Shown here: piece by piece, positions 32,240 through 42,327 of the stretch
Layout of the letters: the number at the start of each line of letters is the position of its first letter
Position numbering within the stretch: the first letter of the stretch is position 1
NCBI GenBank assembly: GCA_016713305.1
Contig: JADJPK010000008.1
Coordinates: 310,001-374,000 of the forward strand
DNA length: 64,000 bases
Source of the DNA: Betaproteobacteria bacterium
GTDB taxonomy: Bacteria > Pseudomonadota > Gammaproteobacteria > Burkholderiales > Ga0077523
Direction of reading: 5' to 3'
Position numbers and translations under genes: made by a program
Notes under the pieces: generated by a model
Told to the model about the DNA's origin: nothing
Databases searched by the model: none
The model's input: the letters and a program-made list of their open reading frames with translations, nothing else

Positions 32240-32842
32240 TCAGCTTGCCGCGGTGGTGAGGTGAGCGAGCTGCAAGAGATTCGTGGCGCCCGTCTTGGCA
32301 AGAATGCGCGAACGGTGAAATTCCACCGTGCGGTGGCTGATACCCAGAGTCCGTGCGATCTCCTTGTTGGCCTGGCCCGCCAACGCAAGTCTGAGAACCT
32401 CCAGTTCGCGCGCCGACAGCCCCGACAGGCGGGTGCGTTCCTCGTCCTCGGCGTGCCGCCTCGCCAACGCGTCCCGGTTGTCTTCGAAGGCATTCTCGAT
32501 CCGCTCGATGAGGCGGTCGGCCTGCACGGGTTTGGTGAGGAAGTCCAGGGCGCCAGCCTGGATGGCCCGCACGGTCGTCGGAATATCGCCGTGACCGGTC
32601 AGAAAGATCACGGGCAACTTCGAGCCTTCCGCACCCAGTGCGGCCTGCACGTCCAGGCCGCTCATCCCGTCCATGCGCAGATCCAGAATCACGCAGCCGG
32701 GGTCGTCCAGGCGGCCCGAGCCGAGGAAAGCCTCGCCGCTCTCGAAGGTTTCGACGCGATACCCCGCCGTGTCGAGAAGCATCGAAACACTGTCCCGCAC
32801 GGCCGCATCGTCGTCCACCAGGAACACCGTGGGCGCGGTCAT
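32240..32842 (-). CDS. FixJ-family response regulator
   Basis: The product has 200 residues. The receiver domain carries the phosphorylation site D54 (ILDLRMDG), an acidic pocket in VDDDAAVRD, switch T82 (FLTGHGD) and K104 (TKPV). A LuxR-type helix-turn-helix follows (SARELEVLRLALAGQANKEI, then ISHRTVEFHRSRI). It is a DNA-binding transcription regulator. ATG 32842 overlaps the stop of the upstream kinase by 4 nt (ATGA), so the pair is translationally coupled and surely forms a two-component system. Target genes and the signal are not evident. FixJ/TodT/NodW-type relatives respond to oxygen or aromatic compounds, and the catabolic genes in this window are possible but unproven targets. Confidence 0.92.
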   Translation of the reverse strand: MTAPTVFLVDDDAAVRDSVSMLLDTAGYRVETFESGEAFLGSGRLDDPGCVILDLRMDGMSGLDVQAALGAEGSKLPVIFLTGHGDIPTTVRAIQAGALDFLTKPVQADRLIERIENAFEDNRDALARRHAEDEERTRLSGLSARELEVLRLALAGQANKEIARTLGISHRTVEFHRSRILAKTGATNLLQLAHLTTAAS

Positions 32843-34323
32843 GGCGCGAAGGGCAACGTGAAATGGAACGTCGCGCCGGGCGTGTCCCGCGCGGTGTCCA
32901 GCCACAGCTGGCCGCCCTGAGCCTCGATGAGCGCACGGCTGATGGCGAGCCCCAGCCCCAGGCCGTTGGGTTTGGTGGTGAAGAACGGGTGGAAGGCGCG
33001 CTGGACGAGTTGGGGGTCCAATCCCGGACCCGTATCCGAAACCGATACCTTGGCCATGTTGGTTTCCGCCATGGTCCGGATGGTGACGCGGATCGTCTGC
33101 TGCTCGAGGCCCAGGTCGCGCATGGCTTCCACGCCGTTGGCAATCAGGTTGACCAGCACCTTCTCGACCTGCAGCCGGTTCGCCTGTACCGGCCGCAGAT
33201 CCGGCCCCAGATCCAGCAACGTGCGGAAGCCGTTCCATCCGTTGGATTCCACCAGCGCCAGCGCGTTCTTCACGACCGTGTTGAGGTCCACCGGTTCGGT
33301 GGCGGCCTCGCCCTTCTGCAGAAACTCGAGCAGTTCCCGCACGACTTTCGACGCGCGCTGAGCCTGCTCTGCGCTGCCTTCCAGCGCGCGTTTCAGCTTG
33401 GCCGGATCGGGCACGTCCATCCTCAGCATGCGTACGGCCGCTTCCGCGTACGAGGTGACGGCGATGAGAGGCTGATTGAGTTCATGGGCGATGGCCATGG
33501 CAGTGTGCTTCGCCACGCTCAACTTGACCATCTCGGCCATTTCGGCTCGCAGCTGCCCCAGTGCCGCTTCGGCTTCCTTCCGCCCGTGGATGTCCTCGAC
33601 GACGATCTGGAAGCCAGTCGAAGTGCCGTCGCGCTCGCGTTGGAGGGACAGCGTGACGCCCACCCACACATGGGTCCCATCCGGACGCGCGACGCGCAGT
33701 TCGCGGTGCGCGTTGTCGATCGCGCCGCTTGCGACGAACTCCATCAGTTGCCGCGTCTCGGCACGATCGTCCGGGTGGGCCAGGTCTGGCAGGCTGCTCT
33801 GTACCAGCTCATGGGCAGGGCGGCCCAGGATCCGGCGCAGCGTCTCGTTCACCCGGAGCCACGTTCCGTCCCGCCCGATGCGAGCGATTCCGATCGGCGC
33901 CTGCTCGAACGTGCTCCGGAACTGCTCCTCGCTGTCGCGCAATGCCTGTTCTGCAACGTAGCGCCGCGTCACGTCGTGCACGCCGACGAGGATACGGCCG
34001 CCCGGCACGGGGGTGAGGCTCACGTCGGCCCAGAACAGGCTGCCATCCCGGCGATGTCCACGCAGGTTCGGCAAGGTCCCCATGGGACGAGGCACCGGCG
34101 CACGTCCGTACAGCTCGCGCCGCTGGCGGTGGGATTCCCGCGCCGCCTCGGGAACGAGGGCTTCCACGTCCAGCCGGGAGAATTCTTCTTCCGAGTACCC
34201 GAAATGCTCCGCCGCCGCTGCGTTGAAGCTGACGATCTTCCCCCGATCGTCCACCAGAAGAAGCGGATCGACCGCGAGCCGGAACAGCAGCCGGTAATCG
34301 ATGTCGTGAGTGTCCTGGTTCAC
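32839..34323 (-). CDS. FixL-type PAS sensor histidine kinase
   Basis: The product has 494 residues from GTG 34323, which has AGGGA just upstream; upstream in-frame sequence does not look coding. There are two PAS domains (about 10-120, with LLLVDDRGKIVSFNAAAAEH; about 135-255, with IGIARIGRDGTWLRVNETL). The HisKA motif is IAHELNQPLIAVTSYAEAA and the ATPase part has NLIANGVEAM, DTGPGLDP and GLGLGLAIS. It is soluble, with no membrane segment. The phospho-acceptor motif HELNQPL is typical of the FixL/TodS/NodV kinases that partner FixJ-like regulators. No haem-ligand histidine could be assigned safely in the PAS domains, so oxygen sensing is not claimed. Confidence 0.9.
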   Translation of the reverse strand: MNQDTHDIDYRLLFRLAVDPLLLVDDRGKIVSFNAAAAEHFGYSEEEFSRLDVEALVPEAARESHRQRRELYGRAPVPRPMGTLPNLRGHRRDGSLFWADVSLTPVPGGRILVGVHDVTRRYVAEQALRDSEEQFRSTFEQAPIGIARIGRDGTWLRVNETLRRILGRPAHELVQSSLPDLAHPDDRAETRQLMEFVASGAIDNAHRELRVARPDGTHVWVGVTLSLQRERDGTSTGFQIVVEDIHGRKEAEAALGQLRAEMAEMVKLSVAKHTAMAIAHELNQPLIAVTSYAEAAVRMLRMDVPDPAKLKRALEGSAEQAQRASKVVRELLEFLQKGEAATEPVDLNTVVKNALALVESNGWNGFRTLLDLGPDLRPVQANRLQVEKVLVNLIANGVEAMRDLGLEQQTIRVTIRTMAETNMAKVSVSDTGPGLDPQLVQRAFHPFFTTKPNGLGLGLAISRALIEAQGGQLWLDTARDTPGATFHFTLPFAP

Positions 34324-34732
34324 AAGGGTCCCTGTGCCCGGCGGGGAACCGTTTGCAGGCGTCCTTCCGCCAGCGGGGCAGCGCCACCCCGGACGGGACG
34401 TCGAGTCCCCTCCCGGCAATGGATGCGCCGAATCTTCAACGCCGGGGAGCATTGCAGGCGCCGGCGTCCGGCGCAAGCGGCTGCACGAGTTCATCGCCTC
34501 CCGCCACGTTCTGCACCTTTGCATCGTGCCGGGTTGTCGGTTCCCGACCCGGAACCCGCGACTTCCCAACCCGGAACCCGTGACCATCCTAGGCCCACCG
34601 GCCTGCAGACGCCATCCGTGGAAACACCAGCGCCACCGGGGCACAACCCGTGGACGCACGAGTTGAGAGCGCTCCTGTCCGCCTATACAACTCAATCATG
34701 CACCGCACATGAGTGCGCGACGAGGAGCCGCA
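34324..34732. other. Intergenic region between divergent kinase and Crp/Fnr genes
   Basis: These 409 nt hold no convincing gene. They must contain both divergent promoters. A weak plus-strand pair TTGAGA (34663) and TATACA (34684), with a 15-nt spacer, is the only candidate seen. The Crp/Fnr gene has GAGGAG shortly before ATG 34733. Confidence 0.5.
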
Positions 34733-35593
34733 ATGAAATCCGAAGCACGATCCGGCGGTCCGGACCACGAACCTGCCGCCCTCGGGCAGCCTGTCCATGG
34801 GACCGTGGACATGGAAACCCTGGGCTCCCTTCTGGAACTGCCCCTGCCGTTCGAAGGCGATCTGGCGGCCATCACGTTTTCCACCCGGGCCCTGCAGGAG
34901 GGTGAAGTTCTCATCCGGTCGGGGGACGAGTGCCGCAATCTCTACGTGGTGCGGTTCGGTTCCTTCAAGACGTGCGTCGCCGATGCGACCGGGACCACCC
35001 AGGGGACTGCCTTTCCCATGCGCGGCGACACCATCGGTGTGGACGGGCTGGCGAACGGCCGGCACAACTGCGTGACCACGGCGCTGGAGAGAAGCGACGT
35101 GGTCGTGCTGCCGGCGCGCAAGCTGACTTCGCTCGCGCTGGCGCATCCTGCGTTCGCCAATCTTCTGCACCGCCTCATGGGCCGGGAAATCGTGCGGGAT
35201 CAGGCACTGATGTTCATGCTGGGCTCGCTCGCGGCGGAAGCGCGGGTGGCGGCCTTTCTCGTGGATCTGTCCGAGCGGTTCACCAAGCTGGGCTATTCGG
35301 GGCGCGTGTTCAATCTGAGGATGACCCGGCAGGACCTGGGACACTATCTTGGACTCAACATCGAGACCGTGAGCCGGGTGATGTCGCACCTCTCCCAGAT
35401 GGGCCTCATCGCGGTGCGGCATCGGGAAGTGGAGATCGTCGACGAGACGACCCTGCGCCGCATGGTCGCCGACCCGTCCGTTCTGCATTCGCTTCGCGAG
35501 CGTTGTGGCAGGACCGGCCGCAATTGGGAGTCCCGTGTGCCGGCGCTCCAGCCGGAAAGCGATGTCCGGCCGAGAAATCTCGCGGTCCGCTGA
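34733..35593 (+). CDS. Crp/Fnr-family transcription regulator
   Basis: The product has 286 residues from ATG 34733, chosen over ATG 34709 because GAGGAG lies 7 nt upstream. An N-terminal cyclic-nucleotide-binding-type beta-roll (FEGDLAAITFSTRALQEGEV, GDTIGVDGLANG) is followed by a long helix (LMGREIVRDQALMFMLGSLA). The Crp-type helix-turn-helix follows (LRMTRQDLGHYLGLNIETVS, then RVMSHLSQMGLI), with recognition residues E-x-x-S-R as in FNR. The FNR cysteine set for an oxygen-sensing cluster is absent: only scattered cysteines (DECR, KTC, HNC) occur. The effector is unknown. It is followed 38 nt later by the methyltransferase and probably cotranscribed. Confidence 0.88.
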   Translation: MKSEARSGGPDHEPAALGQPVHGTVDMETLGSLLELPLPFEGDLAAITFSTRALQEGEVLIRSGDECRNLYVVRFGSFKTCVADATGTTQGTAFPMRGDTIGVDGLANGRHNCVTTALERSDVVVLPARKLTSLALAHPAFANLLHRLMGREIVRDQALMFMLGSLAAEARVAAFLVDLSERFTKLGYSGRVFNLRMTRQDLGHYLGLNIETVSRVMSHLSQMGLIAVRHREVEIVDETTLRRMVADPSVLHSLRERCGRTGRNWESRVPALQPESDVRPRNLAVR

Positions 35594-35631
35594 TGCGCAG
35601 CCGTTCCGGTGGCCCTCGCGCAGGAGAGTGA

Positions 35632-36291
35632 ATGCCTTACGCTTCATGTGGTCAGATGCTGGAAGAGATTGCCGCGGATGCGCGGGCATGCGGACGTTCC
35701 ACGGGACGTCCGTGGTTGCGGGAAAAGGTGATGGAGGCCATGGCCACCGTGCCGAGGGAGTCGTTCGTGCTGGAGAACGACCGGGACGTCGCCCATGTCA
35801 ACGCACCCCTTCCCATCGGCCACGGGCAGACGATCTCCCAGCCGTTCATCGTGGCGCTCATGACCGACCTGTGCGAGTGCGAACCTGGTGATACGGTCCT
35901 CGAGATCGGCACGGGTTCGGGATACCAGGCAGCGGTCCTTTCCCGGCTCGTCCGGCACGTGTACTCGGTCGAAGTGGTACCTGAACTGGCGAGCAAGGCC
36001 CGGACGGCGCTGATGCGCCAGGGGTTCGGCAATGTCTCCGTGCGTGAAGGCGATGGGCGCGAAGGCTGGCCGGAACACGGGCCGTACGATGCGATCCTGG
36101 TGACGGCCGCGGCGGAGGAACTGCCGCCGGCGCTGCTGGATCAGCTCCGCCCCGGCGGGAGACTCGTCTTTCCCCGGGGCGAGCCCGACGGTGCCCAGGA
36201 ACTGGTCGTCGTCATCAAGCGCGCCGACGGAACCGCGACGTTCCAGACGGTCTTGCCGGTGCGGTTCGTGCCGCTGGTGGAACGCGAGTGA
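35632..36291 (+). CDS. pcm: Protein-L-isoaspartate O-methyltransferase
   Basis: The product has 219 residues, the usual PCMT length. Motif I VLEIGTGSGYQAAVLSRLV binds SAM; the family blocks VPRESFV, LPIGHGQTISQP and GPYDAILVTAAAEELPP are all present. The enzyme methylates L-isoaspartyl residues so that damaged proteins revert to aspartate. The start ATG 35632 has AGGAGAG upstream. It is on the same strand as the Crp/Fnr gene and close behind it, which suggests a stress-related transcription unit. Confidence 0.93.
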   Translation: MPYASCGQMLEEIAADARACGRSTGRPWLREKVMEAMATVPRESFVLENDRDVAHVNAPLPIGHGQTISQPFIVALMTDLCECEPGDTVLEIGTGSGYQAAVLSRLVRHVYSVEVVPELASKARTALMRQGFGNVSVREGDGREGWPEHGPYDAILVTAAAEELPPALLDQLRPGGRLVFPRGEPDGAQELVVVIKRADGTATFQTVLPVRFVPLVERE

Positions 36292-36457
36292 CTTCGCGGC
36301 TGCACTGATCCCCGAATCGTTCGGCGAGCCCGGGGACCGATCCGTCCACGCTCTCCTGTGGCGTTGCCGTCCCGTTGTACAGCCGCCTGCGGCCCTTGGC
36401 GGCCGGCAGCCGATCGCGTAGCATCCGGCAGTTTTCTCACGCTGCTGAAAGTGCCTC

Positions 36458-36709
36458 ATGTCCCGCCGCGACGCCGTCCGATCCCATTTCGCCGCCGATA
36501 TCGGAGACTGGAAGAAAGATCAGGACATCGTCGGTGTGCGCATCCTCACTTCGGGCGGTGCCTGCGGCAACTGCGCGTCGTTGCTGGGAGCCTATCGTCT
36601 GGACGATGCCCCTGAGTTTCCGCCGCTGGCCTGCGAGGACGACTATGGCTGCTCGAGCTGGTGGGAACCGGTGAACTCCGGCGAGATGCCCGAAGACGGT
36701 TGGCGGTGA
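36458..36709 (+). CDS. Small cysteine-rich protein, function unknown
   Basis: The product has 83 residues. Two cysteine pairs are spaced as in a small metal-binding knot: GGACGNCASLLGAY and PPLACEDDYGCSSWWEP, with a proline-rich FPPL between them. Similar C-x2-C ... P-x-x-P ... C-x4-C pieces occur in domains of otherwise unrelated proteins, but I do not recognise this family. The first third is charged and soluble. No strong Shine-Dalgarno is visible before ATG 36458. The coding claim rests on the clean cysteine pattern and the lack of an alternative frame. The gene ends 52 nt before the convergent sensor kinase. Confidence 0.6.
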   Translation: MSRRDAVRSHFAADIGDWKKDQDIVGVRILTSGGACGNCASLLGAYRLDDAPEFPPLACEDDYGCSSWWEPVNSGEMPEDGWR

Positions 36710-36760
36710 CGTCGGACCGCTGAACCCGGATACCGCGTTACGGAAAGGGGCTGTCGCGAT

Positions 36761-39700
36761 TCAGGCGAGGCGCCGCGCCGGAAGCATTTCCTGTGGCGCA
36801 TGAATGTCGCACGGTTCCAGGGGCAGCGTCACGGTGAACATCGCTCCCCGCTGGGGCGCGTGGTTCGCCTCGATGTGTCCACCATGCGCCTGCACGATCT
36901 CCCGCGAGATGGCGAGTCCCAGGCCGGTGCCCCCGGCGCCGCTGCGTGTCTTGCTGCTCTGGACGAACTTGTCGAAGATCAGTTCGAGCTCGCTGTCCGG
37001 TATTCCCACGCCGCGATCCACCACCTGAAGCTGCAGGCCGTCCGTGGCACTGCCGTCGGGGCAGCAGCTTCGATGCGGCATGCGGATGCGGCTCAGCCGC
37101 ACGGCAATCGGCTCGTTGTCCGGCGAGAACTTGAGTGCATTGGACAGCAGATTGCGGATTACCTGTTCGATGCGTAACCGGTCCATGCAGACGGCGGCAG
37201 TCTCCGGCGGCACCTGCACATCGAACCGGATACCGCGTTGCACCGCCATGGCGTCCAGCTCGCTCACCCCCGCCCGCACGGCCGACGCAAGGTCGAACCG
37301 GCTCATCTCGTAGTGCATGCGCCCGGCTTCCATCTTCGAGAGATCGAGCAGGTCATTGACGAGATGCAGCAGGCGTCTTCCGCTCTGTTCGATCTTGGAG
37401 AAGTAGGTGGCGAGCTTGTCCACGGGCGTCCGCGGGTCCTTCGCGCGCGAAAGACCCAGGTTGGAGAAGGACAGCATCGCGTGCATCGGCGTGCGAAGCT
37501 CGTGCGACATGTTGGCAAGGAATTCCGACTTTGCCTGGTTGGCCCGTTCGGCAGCCTCCTTGGAACGCAGCAGTTCCTGGGTCCGTTCGGCAACGAGTTC
37601 CTGGAGCTGCTCGTGATGGCGCCGCAGTTCGCCCTCCACGGCCTTCTGCGCCGAGATGTCCTGTACGGCACCGTAGATTCTCACAGGCCGACCGTTTCGC
37701 ACGTCCGCCTGACCGACCACACGCACCCAGACGCGTTTTCCGTGGGCAGTGATGAGCTGCGCGACGAAGTCATAGGGCGCCCCGGATTCGATGCCCCGTT
37801 CCACGTTCTGGCGGACAAGCTCGCGGTACTCTGGCGCGAAGAAATCGATGGCTGCGACCAGGTCAGGTGCGCAGGTCGAGGGGTCGACCTCGTGAATGCG
37901 GTAGACCTCTGCGGTCCAATACACTCGTTTGCTGGGAAGTTCCACCTCCCAGCCGCCCACATGTGCCATGGATTCGGTCTGGCGGGAGATGTCGCGCTGA
38001 CGCACGGTTTCCGTCTGATCGTGGAGGATGGCCGCGTACATGGTGCTCTGGCCGAGGGAGAAGCGGCTGACGGAGATCTCGATGGAGAGCGGTCCGCCGT
38101 CGCGCCGCACGCCTTCGACATTCCGGCTCACGCCCAGGACGCGGTCGATCTCCGCCGGCGTGCCGTGGAGAATGTGCTTCTCGTGGGTTTCCCGAAGCGC
38201 GGCGGGCAGGAGAACGCTCAGGTTCTGGCCGACGAGCGTGCCGGGATCGTGGCCGAACATGTTGTGCAGGGCGGCATTGGCGGATTGAATGCGTCCCGCC
38301 TCGTTCACGACCACGATGCCTTCGCTCGCCGACGACACGACGGCGGACCACCGGGCCTCGCTCTCCTTCAGCCGTGCGTCCGCGGCCTTCACCTCGGTGA
38401 TGTCGCGCACCACGCCCACGACGTAGCGCGAACCGTCCGGCGCCACGAGGAGGCTCTTGGTCTTCTCGAACCAGCCCGACCGTCCGTCGCGCAGGGTGAT
38501 GAACTGCTCTGCGACCACCGGATCCCCCGTGGCGAGAATGGAGTCGTCCTCCTTCCATGCCGTGCGGGCCTCGGCCGTGCCCATGAAGTCGGGGTCGGAC
38601 CGGCCGACCAGTTCGCCGGGCGATGAGCCCATCTGCCGGCTGAAGGCGCCGTTCACCAGGATCCAGCGGTGATGCTCGTCCTTGACGAACACGCCGTGGT
38701 AGACGGCCTCGACGATCGAGGACAGGAATGTCTTGGCACGGGTGGCCTCCATCTCCGCTGCCCGGCGATCCGTGATGTCGTGAGTGCACACGAGAATGCC
38801 GCGACGTCCGTCCGGCAGCGGCACCGAAACCTTGCGCTTGATGACCCATCGCTGGCGTCCCGCGGCCGTGACGAAGGGTTCTTCGTACGACGTGACGCCG
38901 GACGCTGCCGCCGAGTCCTCGTCCTGCTGCTGCCACAGCGCGACCTGCTCCCCGGAGAAGATCTCGGCGTCGGTCTTGCCCAGGAAGTACGAGGGCGGCT
39001 TGCCGTGCAGGTGCTCGACTTCCGCATTGACCAGGACGATGCGGCCGTCGGAGTCCTTCAGCGTCACGAGAACCGGCACGGCCTGGATCACCGTGTCGAG
39101 GAGTTTACGGCTCGCTTCCAGTTCCGCACTCCGCTTTTCCAGCTCGGCAGTCATTTCCTGCGCCAGCGCTTCTGCGTGCTGACGCGTGCGGGTGGCCATC
39201 AGCACCAGCCCCGCAAGCAGGAGGCTCGCTCCTGTCCCGAGGGCCGGCACCAGCCAGGGCGCGCTGGTCAGGCTCGAGGCGTCGGGGCGGGCGATGAAGT
39301 CGAACAGGAGCTGGCGGCCGCCTACCACCACCCTCCGCGTGATCGTGCGAGCGTCCGGCTTCGATCCATGTGCGCCGGCTCCGTTCGCGGCGGTCGAAAA
39401 CAGGAAGTTCGCGGACAACCGGTCCTTGCCGTCGAAGACCGCCACATCGAACCGGTCGAGGTTCGGGTCCGCCAGTTGCGAGAAGAGCTCGGACGCGAAG
39501 TAGGCCGTGTAGACGTAACCGAAGATCCGGGAGCGCCGTTCCTCCACCGTGGCCGGGGCGCCTCGCCCCGATAGATCGGCGCCGTGAGGATGAATCCGGG
39601 CTGCTCGCCGGCTTCGTCCTGAAGAAGCGTCACGCGGCCCGTGAGCGTCGTGACGCCCGTGTCCCGGGCCCGGTACAGCGCTTCCTTGCGCGCGGCTTCG

Positions 39701-40209
39701 GAGGCCATGTCGAACCCCAGTACCCGGACATTGAGCCCTTGGTAGGGCTCGACGAAGACGATGGGGGTCGCCTCGGGATGCGCCGTCTGCCGGGTGAAGC
39801 TGCGAACATGGTAGTGCGGAAAGCCCTCGCGGCGGATCTGTGCCTCGTGCTGCGGCAATTCGCTCAGGGGAACGCTCAGCGCGAACCCGAGCGCCAGAAG
39901 GCCGGGATGCTGGTGGGGAAGGTCGAGCTTCTCCACGTACCGGTGCCACTGCTGCCGGTCGACCTTGCCGCTCACCGTGAACAGGCCGATGCCGCCCCGC
40001 AGCAGATGCTCGTGTGCCCGGAGGCGCTCCGACACTTTCAGCACGAAGGCATCCGCCCGGTGTTCGAGGGCTGCGAGCGCGGTGGCGTCGTGGTCCGACT
40101 GGAGCTTCAGCCAGAAGGCCATGCCGACGGATACGGTCGTCGCAAGCACGAACGCGGGCAGCCACGCCATGCGCAGGACACTGCGTATTCCCTGGTACCG
40201 CGAGCTCAT
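36761..40209 (-). CDS. Membrane sensor histidine kinase with CHASE and four PAS domains, one frame break
   Basis: The start is ATG 40209. The N-terminal transmembrane helix (WLPAFVLATTVSVGMAFWL) is followed by a periplasmic CHASE domain (GLLALGFALSVPLSE; VFVEPYQGLNVRVLGFDMAS) and a second helix (PALGTGASLLLAGLVLMA). Four PAS/PAC units, HisKA (FLANMSHELRTPMHAML) and an HATPase (NLLSNALKFSP, DRGVGIPD, GTGLGLAIS) follow. There is no receiver domain and no partner regulator adjacent. The frame changes inside CHASE at GGGG on the plus strand (39555-39558): one added base joins IYRGEAP to PATVEERRSRIFGYVYTAYF, giving 1,149 residues. CHASE domains bind small extracellular ligands such as cytokinin-like or aromatic compounds; the ligand is unknown here. 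Confidence 0.9.
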
Positions 40210-40546
40210 GGGCCCTCGTGTCAGTTGTCGCGGCCGCCGTTGCCGGTGTGGCAGGCGTCCTGCCGGATCTCGTGGATATCGGCATCCGGAATGTCCGCTT
40301 GAGTGCGCGGACATCCTTGTGGACCTTGCGGAAAGCACCGTTACAGAGCGGATTCTGCACTTCATGCCACCGTCCTGTGCAGGGGTTCAGCGCGATTTGT
40401 CGCACCTGCGCGCGGAAATCGAGGAAATGAAAGCCAAAAGAGATTCACGCCGCTCTCGGGGATTCTGGCACCGCCATTGCGGTCTGCCGGCGCTAGTGCC
40501 CATCCGGGCGCGATCCCGCAAGAAAACGACGAAAGGAGAGCAGACG
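40210..40546. other. Gene-free region between sensor kinase and formamidase-type gene
   Basis: No frame here looks coding on either strand; the kinase frame stays open upstream but without family sequence. The last bases carry the formamidase ribosome binding site GAAAGGAGAG (40531-40540). No clear promoter was found. Confidence 0.5.
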
Positions 40547-42037
40547 ATGAACGAGAACGAAGCCCAAGGTGCTTCGCACCCGCACGGCCCGGGTTGCGGT
40601 TGCCATCCGCAGGATGCGGCGCTCCCGCCGGAAGCCGCGAAGACGCTGGCGGCGGAGATGCCGCGCCCGGAACCGGCAAGGCGCGGGTTCCTGCGCGGAG
40701 GACTGCTGGCTGGCGCGACTGCGGCGCTGGGCGGTCTGGGCGCGCCGTCACTCGCCCGTGCCGATACCGGCATGAAGCGCAGCACCATCAATCATTACCA
40801 CGTGCCCGCGTCGGCCGAGACGGTGCACTGGGGCTATTTCAGCAAGCACCTGAAGCCCCTGGTGGAAGTGGAATCGGGGGACTTCGTGACCATCGAGACC
40901 CTGACCCACCACGCCAACGACGATTTCGAGCGGATGATCAAGGGAGATTCCGGCGCAGAAAGCGTCTACTACTGGGACAAGCAGCGCAAAGGGGTGAATC
41001 GCCGTGGGGCCGGGCCGGAGGACGCTTCCCTGTTCGGCCGGGGGGCGGGCGAAGGTCTGGGCGTGCACATCTGCACCGGTCCCGTGGCCGTGAAGGGGGC
41101 GGAACCGGGCGACATCCTCGAGGTCAGGATCCTCGACGTGTCGCCGCGGCCCAGCGCGAATCCGCTCTACCGGGGCAAGACGTTCGGCAGCAACGCCGCT
41201 GCCTGGTGGGGCTTTCACTACAAGGACCAGATCGAGGAACCCAAGGGCAGGGAGGTCATCACCATCTACGAGGTGGATGCCACGGGCGAGCGCAACTGGG
41301 CCAAGGCGCTCTACAACTTCCAGTGGACGCCGCAGACGGATCCCTTCGGTGTCGTCCACAAGATCATCGACTACCCCGGGGTTCCGGTGGATCACGCGAC
41401 CGTCAAGGAGAACTGGGGGATCCTCAAGAACGTGCGGGTGCCGGTACGTCCGCACTTCGGCGTGATGGGACTCGCCCCGGCCGAAGCCGACATCGTCGAT
41501 TCCATTCCGCCCAGCTACACCGGCGGCAACATGGACGACTGGCGGGTGGGCAAGGGCGCCACGCTGTACTACCCCGTGGCCGTGGCCGGTGCACTGCTCT
41601 CGGTGGGCGATCCGCACGCGTCGCAGGGCGATTCCGAACTGTGCGGCACCGCGATCGAGTGCTCGCTGACGGGCACGTTCCAGGTGATTCTGCACAAGAA
41701 GGATTCCCTGGCAGGCACGCCCCTGGAGAATCTGAACTACCCGCTGCTGGAGACGCAGGAAGAGTTCGTCGTGCACGGCTTCAGCTATCCCAACTATCTG
41801 GCCGATCTGGGAGAGAAGGCGCAGTCGGAGATCTACTCGAAATCGTCCACGGACCTCGCGCTGCGCGACGCGTTCCGCAAGATGCGTCACTTCCTGATGA
41901 CGACGCAGGGGTTGTCCGAGGACGAGGCCGTGTCGCTGATGTCGATCGCGGTGGACTTCGGCGTGACCCAGGTCGTGGATGGGAACTGGGGCATGCATGC
42001 CATCGTGAAGAAGAGCCTGTTCAGCGCGGGCGAGTGA
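40547..42037 (+). CDS. Tat-exported formamidase/acetamidase family amidohydrolase
   Basis: The product has 496 residues. The FmdA/AmdA fold is recognisable (VESGDFVTIETLTHHANDDF, GVHICTGPVAVKGAEPGDIL, HFGVMGLAP, GGNMDD, then DPHASQGDSELCGTAIE). These enzymes hydrolyse formamide or short amides to ammonia and the acid. Unusually, a twin-arginine signal precedes the catalytic part: ARRGFLRGG at 44-52, a hydrophobic stretch and LARA-D at 69-73. Before it lies a His/Cys patch (HPHGPGCGCH, residues 11-20). Typical formamidases are cytoplasmic, so this one probably acts in the periplasm. ATG 40547 has GGAGAG 6 nt upstream. A strong hairpin follows the stop. Confidence 0.88.
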   Translation: MNENEAQGASHPHGPGCGCHPQDAALPPEAAKTLAAEMPRPEPARRGFLRGGLLAGATAALGGLGAPSLARADTGMKRSTINHYHVPASAETVHWGYFSKHLKPLVEVESGDFVTIETLTHHANDDFERMIKGDSGAESVYYWDKQRKGVNRRGAGPEDASLFGRGAGEGLGVHICTGPVAVKGAEPGDILEVRILDVSPRPSANPLYRGKTFGSNAAAWWGFHYKDQIEEPKGREVITIYEVDATGERNWAKALYNFQWTPQTDPFGVVHKIIDYPGVPVDHATVKENWGILKNVRVPVRPHFGVMGLAPAEADIVDSIPPSYTGGNMDDWRVGKGATLYYPVAVAGALLSVGDPHASQGDSELCGTAIECSLTGTFQVILHKKDSLAGTPLENLNYPLLETQEEFVVHGFSYPNYLADLGEKAQSEIYSKSSTDLALRDAFRKMRHFLMTTQGLSEDEAVSLMSIAVDFGVTQVVDGNWGMHAIVKKSLFSAGE

Positions 42038-42042
42038 CCGGA

Positions 42043-42071
42043 GGAACGGCCGCCCGCGGGGCGGCCGTTCC
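42043..42071. terminator. Hairpin after the formamidase-type gene
   Basis: A perfect 13-bp stem (GGAACGGCCGCCC with its complement) and a GCG loop begin 6 nt after the stop. There is no T-run, so it may stabilise the mRNA end or act with Rho. Confidence 0.6.
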
Positions 42072-42327
42072 GGCAAGGCACCGCTGCCGTGTCCCAAGTC
42101 GCACTGCGCCGCTGGCGCGCCCGGGCGCTTGCCGGATTTGCCAGTGCGGATGGTGTCGGGCAGCGATCGAGTCACCCCAAGCCGGGAGCCGGCGGGATGA
42201 GAAAGCGCGTCGCTTGCATCCGAATCCTGCGGCCCGGCGTGCGCACGCTCGCCGGATCTTCCCTAGAATGCCCCGCAGAACGCACGCGAGGGGTCGTGCG
42301 CATTCGACATCTACGGAGGAGTGAAAG

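Noticed and set aside
34733..35593. FNR-type oxygen sensor
   Set aside because: The N-terminal cysteine cluster required for [4Fe-4S] binding is missing.
40210..40405. Upstream extension of the sensor kinase frame
   Set aside because: The true N-terminus with a membrane helix starts at ATG 40209 in another frame. The extension lacks family sequence.
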